Shown here piece after piece: positions 58,452-64,000 of a stretch of 64,000 bases of DNA (within the stretch, counting starts at the first letter, position 1; each line of letters starts with the position of its first letter). Below the pieces are notes generated by a model that saw nothing but the letters and a program-made list of their open reading frames with translations, searched no databases and was not told the DNA's origin. Origin of the DNA: Deltaproteobacteria bacterium (GTDB taxonomy: Bacteria > Myxococcota > Myxococcia > Myxococcales > SZAS-1). Made by a program: the position numbers and the translations under genes. The DNA is taken from the NCBI GenBank assembly GCA_018266075.1, contig JAFEBB010000020.1, positions 44,858-108,857 of the forward strand, read 5' to 3'.

Positions 58452-59906
58452 ATGCGCCTCCGGTTCTTCTTCGCGCTGACCCTGGTCGTCCTGGCGGGCT
58501 GCTCCGGCAACGGCGGCTCCACCACCGGCTCCACCGGTTTTGATGCCGGCTCCGTCCCAGGCCGCAGCTGCAACGTCGACGCCGAGTGCGGCGGCCTGCG
58601 CTGCGACCCCGTGCGCCGCCAGTGCATCTGCCTCTCCGACAATGACTGCGCGCTCCCCGACGGCGGCCAGCAGTTCTGCAACAACTTCACCGGCCTCTGC
58701 GTGGCCTCGGTGCCCGGCTGCACCTCCGACGCCGACTGCCCCGCGCTCACCGACGGCACCGCCCAGTTCTGCAACCCAGAGACGCGCGCCTGCCAGAGCC
58801 TCCGCGGCTTCTGCGAGCAGTGCAACACCGACCAGGAGTGCGGCACCAACAACCATTGCCTTGCGGACTCCAGCCTCGGCGCCTCGTTCTGCACCAAGGC
58901 CTGCGGCCAGCAGACGGACTGCCCCAACGGCACCACCTGCACCGCCCTCGACGCCAACGACAGCCAGTGCCTGCCCAACCCCGGCAGCAACTGCAAGACC
59001 TTCACCGGCTGCGTGCCCGACTCGCTCGCCAGCTGCAACTCCAACACGGACTGCGCCGACGCCGCCGACGACCAGGTCTGCGACTCGGGCTCGGGCCTGT
59101 GCCGCGCGCGCGTGCAGATCTGCCCGCTGGGCACCGTCTGCGACCCGAGCGTGAAGGTCTGCGTGAACAGCTGCAGCGTGGACCGCGACTGCGCCAGCGA
59201 CGGCTCGCTCGCGTGCGTGAACCACATCTGCGTGCCGCTCTCGAGCTGCCAGAGCGACACCGACTGCCCCACCGACAAGGTCTGCAACGTCCCGCCGGGC
59301 ACGAGCAGCGGCACCTGCGTGCCCTTCTGCCACGCGGACACGGACTGCGCGGTGGGCGAGGTCTGCCAGCCGGTCATCGAGGCCGACGGCTCGTCGCGCC
59401 AGGCTTGCCTCTCGGGCTGCCTGGACAACTCGGGCTGCCCGGCCAACGCCATCTGCGAGGACCAGAACGGCGCGCCCTTCGTGCCCAGCGGCACCGCGCT
59501 CGGCCAGTGCCTCTCCACGTACAACGGCGGCGCGGCCTGCCAGACCACCAACGCGTGCACCAGCTGCCAGGTCTGCACCAACAACACCTGCGCCAGCGCC
59601 ACGGCCCAGGGCTACTGTCACACCTGCAATCCCTCGGCTGGCGGCTCCGACTGCCAGACCGCCACCGGCCTGGCCAACTCGGTGTGCCTCTCCCTCGGCG
59701 GCCGGGATGCGTCGGGCAACATCATCGCCTCCGGGCCGTACGCGTGCGGCGTGCCCTGCGGCACCTCGAACGCCAGCTCGCCCGACTGCCCCAAGGGCTT
59801 CGTCTGCGACGCAGTGACCGACGCCAACGGCATCCCGGCCTACAACTGCGTGCCCTCGGACTTCGACTGCGGCCTCGCCACGGGAAGCACCGCCAAATGC
59901 CAGTGA
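58452..59906 (+). CDS. Cys-rich multidomain lipoprotein
   Basis: A 484-residue lipoprotein (signal MRLRFFFALTLVVLAGC). The mature part has many repeats of about 45 residues, each with 6 or so cysteines, of the form SCNVDAECGGLRCDPVRRQCICLSDNDC, GCTSDADCPALTDGTAQFCNPETRAC, SCSVDRDCASDGSLACVNHICV and SCQSDTDCPTDKVCNVPPG. These DxxC/DxDC modules are typical of myxobacterial surface proteins and likely form disulfide-rich knots, perhaps Ca-binding. ATG 58452 used. Its last 10 bp overlap the next lipoprotein start. Function unknown. Confidence 0.75.
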   Translation: MRLRFFFALTLVVLAGCSGNGGSTTGSTGFDAGSVPGRSCNVDAECGGLRCDPVRRQCICLSDNDCALPDGGQQFCNNFTGLCVASVPGCTSDADCPALTDGTAQFCNPETRACQSLRGFCEQCNTDQECGTNNHCLADSSLGASFCTKACGQQTDCPNGTTCTALDANDSQCLPNPGSNCKTFTGCVPDSLASCNSNTDCADAADDQVCDSGSGLCRARVQICPLGTVCDPSVKVCVNSCSVDRDCASDGSLACVNHICVPLSSCQSDTDCPTDKVCNVPPGTSSGTCVPFCHADTDCAVGEVCQPVIEADGSSRQACLSGCLDNSGCPANAICEDQNGAPFVPSGTALGQCLSTYNGGAACQTTNACTSCQVCTNNTCASATAQGYCHTCNPSAGGSDCQTATGLANSVCLSLGGRDASGNIIASGPYACGVPCGTSNASSPDCPKGFVCDAVTDANGIPAYNCVPSDFDCGLATGSTAKCQ

Positions 59907-60583
59907 AGACCTGCGGAGCCCTCGTGCTCGCGCTCCTGGTGGGCTGCTCGGGCTCGAGCGGCGGCACCGACGGCGGCGGCAACATCGACGCGGGCGGCAA
60001 CACCGATGCGGGCCACGCGTGCCGCAGTCTAGACGCTGGCTGCGCGACGCAAGCCGACTGCGGCGAGACCAGCGACAGCCTGCACGTCTACACCTGCGGA
60101 GCCACGGGCCGATGCGAGCGCCAGGCCAGCTTCAACGCGAGCTGTTTCGCAGACGTGGCGCAAATCCAGATCCAGGTGACCACTGGGCCAGGCTTTAATC
60201 AGGGGGCGATCAAGTCATTCGAGATTCGCACCTTCTATCCAAACCGAGTCGACGGTTCGCCTTTGGCTTGCAACGACGTGCAGGTCTCGCCCGACTTCCC
60301 CGACGGCGGCTCGCCCCTCGATGTGGACGGCACCCTGAACGTGGAGGAGATCTTCAACTCGACCGCCACGAGCTGCGGCGGTGGAACCTGTACCTACCTG
60401 ACCAACACGTCGGCGGTACCCGGCAGCACGCCCGTGGTGCTGGTGCAGGCCTACTCGGGCCCGCACGATTCCAGTGGCCAGCACGCGACGGGCATCCAGC
60501 TCGGCGTGGGCTGCAGCACCGCGACGATCACCGAGCAGGCCACGCCGCTGCAGACGATCGACGTCACCGTCAACCCGGACTGA
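59897..60583 (+). CDS. Lipoprotein, hypothetical
   Basis: A 228-residue lipoprotein (MPVKTCGALVLALLVGC). A Gly/Asp/Ala-rich linker and a small Cys module (CRSLDAGCATQADCGETSDSLHVYTCGATGRC) lead to a beta-rich domain (VAQIQIQVTTGPGFNQGAIKSFEIRTFYPNRVDG, VVLVQAYSGPHDSSG). It overlaps the upstream gene by 10 nt in another frame, so the genes are probably coupled. No family recognised. Between residues 90 and 120 codon use is more A/T-rich than usual. Confidence 0.7.
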   Translation: MPVKTCGALVLALLVGCSGSSGGTDGGGNIDAGGNTDAGHACRSLDAGCATQADCGETSDSLHVYTCGATGRCERQASFNASCFADVAQIQIQVTTGPGFNQGAIKSFEIRTFYPNRVDGSPLACNDVQVSPDFPDGGSPLDVDGTLNVEEIFNSTATSCGGGTCTYLTNTSAVPGSTPVVLVQAYSGPHDSSGQHATGIQLGVGCSTATITEQATPLQTIDVTVNPD

Positions 60584-60628
60584 GCGTGAACACGTATTGT
60601 GGACCCTTCGTTCTCGAGGGGATCTGCG

Positions 60629-62143
60629 ATGCGCACGCTCGCCATCTTTGTTCTCGCACTCGCTGTGGCCGGCTGCTCGTCGGGCGGAAGCGCGTCGAGC
60701 GGCGCCAGCAGCGGCACGACGTCGAACGGCGCGTCCGGAACCAGCGGCAACGGTGGCACGTCCGGCAGCGGCGCGACGAGCTCGACCTCCACGTCGACGA
60801 GCTCGAGCAGCTCGACCGGTTCGAGTGGCACCAGCGGCGCCATCGGCGTGACCCTCACCTCGCCGGATGCCGGCGGCTGCTACGACATCCACGTCTCGCC
60901 GGTGATCAACCTCACCGCCACGGGCTTCACGTTCACCAACGGCGGCTGCCCGAACGGCGGGCCCTGCGGACTCGCGTTGCTCAAGCTCACGGGCCCGACC
61001 GGGAGCTGCGACGCCAACGGCACGACGCCCAACTCGGGCATGGGCACGCCGCCCGTGCAGCTCAACGAGAACTTCTGTCCGCCCGTTGCGGGGCCGAACG
61101 GGCCGCGCGCGCCATCGGGCGCGTACACCGTCGCGGTCTACCTGCTCGATGAGAGCGGCCAACAAGGTGTGCTGCTCACCGCGCCGGATGGCGGACCCTT
61201 CGCAACCGAGTCGTTCACCCAGAGCTACGGCGAGGGCTTCCAGTGCGGCGCCGATCCCGAGGTGGTGCTCACCCGGCCGATCTCGCGCCGCCTGGATGGT
61301 CTGGCGATCCAGGGCAACCAGATCCTCATCGCCGAGAACGCGGGCGGCAATGGCGCGCTGGTGACGATCCCGGAGGCCATCCAAGCGGCCGATGCCGGCG
61401 TGCAGGTGCTCTTCGCGTTGACCGACGGCGGCAGCTTCTGGCCCACTGACGTGGCCAGCGACGGCACCCACGCGTTCGCCGACGAGAACAACGGCGGCGA
61501 CGACGTCTGGTCGGTGCCCATCGGCGGCGGTTCGGCGACGAACCAGGGCCAGGGCAACGCGCTCGCCAGCGGTCCGTTGGGCACCTACTGGAACGGCATC
61601 GGCGGCTTGTGGTTCGCGCCCACGGGCCAGGCGGGCGCACTGTGGGCGTCGGGCGGCGGCGTGGGTGCCATCGCCGCGGATGACACGGGCGTCTACGTCA
61701 TTGGCAACACGGGCATCGAGGTCGTGCCCCTCGGCGGCGGCGCGTCGCAGACGCTGGTCGCGAGCATCAACGGCGAGAACCCGGTGGGCATCGCCGTGGA
61801 CGCGCAGAACGTGTACTGGACCGCGAATGCCCAGCTCGGCGGCGCGCAGAGCAAGATCCGCAGCGCGCCCAAGTCCGGCGGCGACGGCGGCTCGCAGATC
61901 GTCGTGGACAACCTGGTGCTGCCCGCGGCGCTCATCGCCGACTCGAGCGGCCCGGGCGGGACGGCGCTCTACTTCGCGTCGAACCAGGTTTCGATCAGCC
62001 GCTTCACCACCGACGACGGCGGGCTGCAGCAGCTGCCCTACAGCTACACAGGCCACACCGGCTCGGCGCAGCACTGGTTCGCGGTCGACGGCCCGTACCT
62101 CTACTGGACCGACGACTCGCACGTGTTCCGCGTGCTCAAGTAG
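60629..62143 (+). CDS. Lipoprotein with beta-propeller-like repeats
   Basis: A 504-residue lipoprotein (MRTLAIFVLALAVAGC). A Ser/Thr/Gly linker (about 20-80) and a first domain (VTLTSPDAGGCYDIHVSPVINLTATGF, GPCGLALLKLTGPTGSCD) come first. Then repeated blades follow, such as RLDGLAIQGNQILIAENAGG, FWPTDVASDGTHAFADENNGGDDVWSVP, VGAIAADDTGVYVIGNTGIEVVPLGG, NPVGIAVDAQNVYWTAN and WFAVDGPYLYWTDDSHVFRVL. These resemble NHL/YWTD-type propeller strands. A surface-exposed binding protein is likely. Its 3' end overlaps the convergent small membrane gene by 8 bp. Confidence 0.75.
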   Translation: MRTLAIFVLALAVAGCSSGGSASSGASSGTTSNGASGTSGNGGTSGSGATSSTSTSTSSSSSTGSSGTSGAIGVTLTSPDAGGCYDIHVSPVINLTATGFTFTNGGCPNGGPCGLALLKLTGPTGSCDANGTTPNSGMGTPPVQLNENFCPPVAGPNGPRAPSGAYTVAVYLLDESGQQGVLLTAPDGGPFATESFTQSYGEGFQCGADPEVVLTRPISRRLDGLAIQGNQILIAENAGGNGALVTIPEAIQAADAGVQVLFALTDGGSFWPTDVASDGTHAFADENNGGDDVWSVPIGGGSATNQGQGNALASGPLGTYWNGIGGLWFAPTGQAGALWASGGGVGAIAADDTGVYVIGNTGIEVVPLGGGASQTLVASINGENPVGIAVDAQNVYWTANAQLGGAQSKIRSAPKSGGDGGSQIVVDNLVLPAALIADSSGPGGTALYFASNQVSISRFTTDDGGLQQLPYSYTGHTGSAQHWFAVDGPYLYWTDDSHVFRVLK

Positions 62144-62390
62144 CCCGTCGGCTGCAGGTTCCGTCGGTGCACAGGCCGTCGGTGCGCTGGCCACGCACGC
62201 GCGTGGCGATGGTCTCGACGAGCCCCATCGTCCAGCACATGGGACAGCCGCGCAGCGCGACCATCCCCAGCGCCACCAGCCCGAGCGCGGCCGCCGGGTG
62301 CGCTTCGAAGAGGACGGACGCGCCGGCCAGCGAGCCCAGACCCACGGCGCCTCGAGCCAGGTGCTCGACGATCGTCTTGCTCGCGAACAT
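62136..62390 (-). CDS. Small membrane protein with CPMCW motif
   Basis: An 84-residue protein with two hydrophobic helices (AVGLGSLAGASVLFEAHPAAALGLVALGMVALRG) and a CPMCW motif (RGCPMCWTMGLVETIA). It ends with a charged tail with two further cysteines (GLCTDGTCSRR). The layout is like DUF2892/YgaP-type small membrane proteins, but the CPMC pair suggests thiol or metal chemistry. ATG 62390 overlaps the sigma factor stop by 1 nt (TGATG), so it is translated after the sigma factor. Confidence 0.6.
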   Translation of the reverse strand: MFASKTIVEHLARGAVGLGSLAGASVLFEAHPAAALGLVALGMVALRGCPMCWTMGLVETIATRVRGQRTDGLCTDGTCSRRAT

Positions 62391-62962
62391 CAGTGCGTCC
62401 CCATGGCGACGCCGCGCTCGCGCAGCGCCTCGCGGAGCTGCGTCCGCGCGCGATGCAACCGGGTCTTCATCGCGGCCGGCTCGAGGCCCAGGGCGCGCGA
62501 CGTCTCATCGCCCGAGAGGCCTTCGAGATCGCGCAGCACGAGCACCTCGCGGTACGGCCGCTCGAGCCCGGCGATTGCTGCGTGGACGGCGCGAATCAGC
62601 TCCCACCGCTCCATCGCGGCTTGCGGATCGAGCGCCTCGCTCGGCGCATCGAGCGAATCGGCGGCGTCGAGGCGCTCGCCCAGCGTCTTCCGCTCGCGGA
62701 TGAAGGGTCGCAGCATGCGCAGACACGCATTCCGCACGGTGGTCATCAGCCAGGAGAGCGCGCCTGGATCGCGCATCACCTCCGGCCGACGCGAGAGCTT
62801 GACGAATGCTTCCTGCACGGCGTCGTCGGCGTCGAAGCCGTCGCGGCAGACGCGCAGCCCGAAGCGGTACACGCGATCGTGGTAGGTCCGCACCAGCGTG
62901 GCCAGCGCCTCGTCGTTGCCGGCTGCGGCGGCGCGAAGCAGGCCGTCGTGGCTCTCGCTCAT
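62390..62962 (-). CDS. ECF RNA polymerase sigma factor
   Basis: A 190-residue sigma-70 family ECF factor. Region 2: EALATLVRTYHDRVYRFGLRVCRDGFDADDAVQEAFVKLSRRPEVM, and LSWLMTTVRNACLRMLR. Region 4: IAGLERPYREVLVLRDLEGLSGDETSRALGLEPAAMKTRLHRARTQLREAL. ATG 62962 overlaps the stop of the upstream DUF2892 gene by 4 nt. No classical anti-sigma gene is adjacent. Instead, small membrane proteins lie on both sides, so they may hold or sense for this sigma; this is inference. Confidence 0.87.
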   Translation of the reverse strand: MSESHDGLLRAAAAGNDEALATLVRTYHDRVYRFGLRVCRDGFDADDAVQEAFVKLSRRPEVMRDPGALSWLMTTVRNACLRMLRPFIRERKTLGERLDAADSLDAPSEALDPQAAMERWELIRAVHAAIAGLERPYREVLVLRDLEGLSGDETSRALGLEPAAMKTRLHRARTQLREALRERGVAMGTH

Positions 62963-63171
62963 TGGGCCGCCTCGACGGGACACGTGGACCTGCCCATGAG
63001 CCGGTAGCCCAGGCAGCTGCCGGCCAGCGCGCTCAGGAACAGGTAACAGCCCAGCGCCCCGAAGATGCCCGCGACCGCCAGCGGCATCGGTGCCAGAACG
63101 GCGCAGGTGGACAGAGCCAGCGCGCCGACGACTCGAAAGATACGGTCCACGTTTCCGACGTTTCGCTTCAT
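62959..63171 (-). CDS. DUF2892 (YgaP-like) small membrane protein
   Basis: A 70-residue protein. MKRNVGNVDRIFRVVGALALSTC is the classic DUF2892 start, and two hydrophobic helices follow (VGALALSTCAVLAPMPLAVAGIFGALGCYLFLSALAGS). It ends CLGYRLMGRSTCPVEAAQ. This family is found alone or fused to rhodanese domains (YgaP) and touches sulfur metabolism. Cysteines are at positions usual for the family. ATG 63171 is the start; its stop overlaps the sigma factor ATG by 4 nt. Confidence 0.8.
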   Translation of the reverse strand: MKRNVGNVDRIFRVVGALALSTCAVLAPMPLAVAGIFGALGCYLFLSALAGSCLGYRLMGRSTCPVEAAQ

Positions 63172-63470
63172 GGTGTGTCTCCTCTCGCCCGGAGAAGCCA
63201 CGAAGCGGCGAAAGGATTCAGCTCCCGCAGATGCTGCTGCACGACGACATCGGATCGCCGTTAGGCCTGGCAGAGCGCATAGCTTGTTGGGTTGGAGGGT
63301 AGGGCGGACAAGCGCGGTTCGGACCTCCGGAAGGGATGGTCATGCAAATCCGTCCAATCCTGCCCGCGCATCCTCGCAGGTGCCACGCTCCTCAAAGCCC
63401 ACGCGCGAGCAGAACTTGGGTGCTTGGCAATGTAGCGCTTCCGATTTCTGAGACACGTAGTTGATAGCAC
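63172..63470. other. Intergenic region beside transposase
   Basis: About 300 bp between the sigma operon start and the transposase end. No gene with convincing codon use was seen. It should hold the operon promoter and the left end of the insertion element, but I could not identify a terminal inverted repeat or target duplication from the single visible end. Confidence 0.5.
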
Positions 63471-64000
63471 TCAAGCTGCTTTCTTCACATCTTCGAACTT
63501 CTGCCGTGCTCGTTGTGGACTGAGAAATCCGTGTCGCTCGATGAGCCAGGCCCGGTTGTAGCGGTCCGCCCATTCGAGCAGCGCGAGGCGGAGTTCTTCG
63601 AGGTTCTGGAAGTGGTGGACCCAGAGCAGTTGCTCCTTGAGTGTCCGGATGATGCGTTCGGCGCAGCCGTTGCCCTCGGGTGCTCGCACAAAGGCTGGGC
63701 TGGACTCGATGCCCAGGAACACGAGCTCGTCCTGGAAGGCGTCGCTCGTGTACTGCGGACCGTTGTCATGGCGCACGGTGAGGCCCAGGGCGATGAGCGC
63801 GCCGATGGCTCCGAAGCGAGCCCGGATGCCTTGCCGGAGCGGCTCCAGGGCCTCGTAGCGCGTTCCTGGCTTGGCCACGTGGATGCCCACGCACTCCGCC
63901 GTGCAGTGGTCCACCGCGATGAAGACCGTGACCTGTCCGTCCTCCACGGTGCTGGTGGTCGTCGCGTCGGTGCCCCACATCTCGTTCGGCTTCTCGGTCA
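63471..64000 (-). mobile_element. IS3-type transposase, integrase catalytic domain (5' end outside window)
   Basis: The C-terminal 176 residues or so of a DDE transposase of IS3 type. The frame runs off the right edge: codons before the first ATG (63980) read TEKPNEMWGTDAT, the family's start of the catalytic core, so the first Asp is here. HDNGPQYTS holds the second Asp, GNGCAERIIRTLKEQ the Glu. The remaining segment (WADRYNRAWLIERHGFLSPQRARQKF) is the usual C-terminal end. TAG/TGA-type stop at 63471. This indicates a recent insertion next to the sigma operon; the upstream OrfA is outside the window. Confidence 0.88.

Noticed and set aside
1..64000. rRNA, tRNA or CRISPR array
   Set aside because: No rRNA-like stretch, no convincing tRNA cloverleaf or T-loop outside coding sequence and no regularly spaced short repeats with variable spacers. 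The 60-bp repeat at 44030 is coding and has no spacers.

Overview
This is a high-GC, gene-dense stretch of chromosome, most likely from a myxobacterium (Myxococcota). The evidence is a TIGR02265/DUF2378 protein (38529-39113), many Ser/Thr/Gly-rich or Cys-rich lipoproteins, a Ser-rich secreted protein with a hydrophobic C-terminal helix and terminal arginines resembling a MYXO-CTERM sorting tail (55153-55788), an FYDLN-acid protein next to rpoZ, and strong G/C bias at third codon positions. Assignment below phylum is not possible from this window. I saw no rRNA, tRNA or CRISPR array. Both edges cut genes: an ABC substrate-binding protein on the left and an IS3-type transposase on the right.

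Layout. 1-3.6 kb: end of an oligopeptide-binding protein, an acetyltransferase, an exported metal-dependent hydrolase and a lipoprotein. 3.6-11.6 kb (minus): a five-gene operon with every junction overlapping by 4 nt. It matches the E. coli yfaA-yfaT-yfaS-(yfaQ)-yfaP order (DUF2138, DUF1175, alpha-2-macroglobulin, DUF2135), lacks yfaQ and is headed by a DUF697 gene. 11.7-18.4 kb: START-domain protein, AI-2E-type permease, a phospholipid pair (CDP-alcohol phosphatidyltransferase and acyltransferase), a Sel1 protein, lipoproteins and a fatty acid desaturase. 18.4-21.1 kb: ECF sigma factor with overlapping zinc-finger/FecR regulator. 21.1-26.2 kb (minus): an alpha/beta-hydrolase-nitrilase fusion, an OmpA protein, GNAT, VOC and a sterol-desaturase-like hydroxylase. 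26.2-30.1 kb: acyltransferase-3 and two membrane glycosyltransferases.

30.3-41 kb holds housekeeping genes mutS, an N-acetylmuramoyl-L-alanine amidase, glnD and ggt. 41-45 kb: small lipoproteins, a TVP38 protein, an ATP-grasp enzyme and two KGG-repeat stress-type genes separated by a repeat-rich spacer, followed by a probably frameshifted small gene. 45.1-49.2 kb: a YciO-like protein, a coiled-coil protein with a RelE/ParE-like C-terminus, and a Pro-rich/TPR membrane protein. 49.2-53 kb: a Xer recombinase, FYDLN protein and rpoZ with a strong terminator. 53.1-55.1 kb: a FadR-type regulator with two matching operators and a coupled membrane protein. 55.2-58.1 kb: a DprE1/DprE2-like oxidoreductase pair. 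58.2-62.1 kb: a large palindrome followed by three lipoproteins. 62.1-63.2 kb: an ECF sigma factor between two small membrane proteins. 63.5 kb to the end: transposase.

Two architectural themes stand out. Co-directional genes are often coupled by 1-4 nt overlaps (ATGA, GTGA, TGATG). Twelve of thirteen convergent gene pairs have stop codons overlapping or within 16 nt, so there is no room for ordinary terminators. The best leads for new biology are the yfa-type envelope operon with its NlpC/P60-like DUF1175 member, the hydrolase-nitrilase fusion, the RelE-tailed coiled-coil protein, the FadR module, and the sigma factor enclosed by two small membrane proteins.
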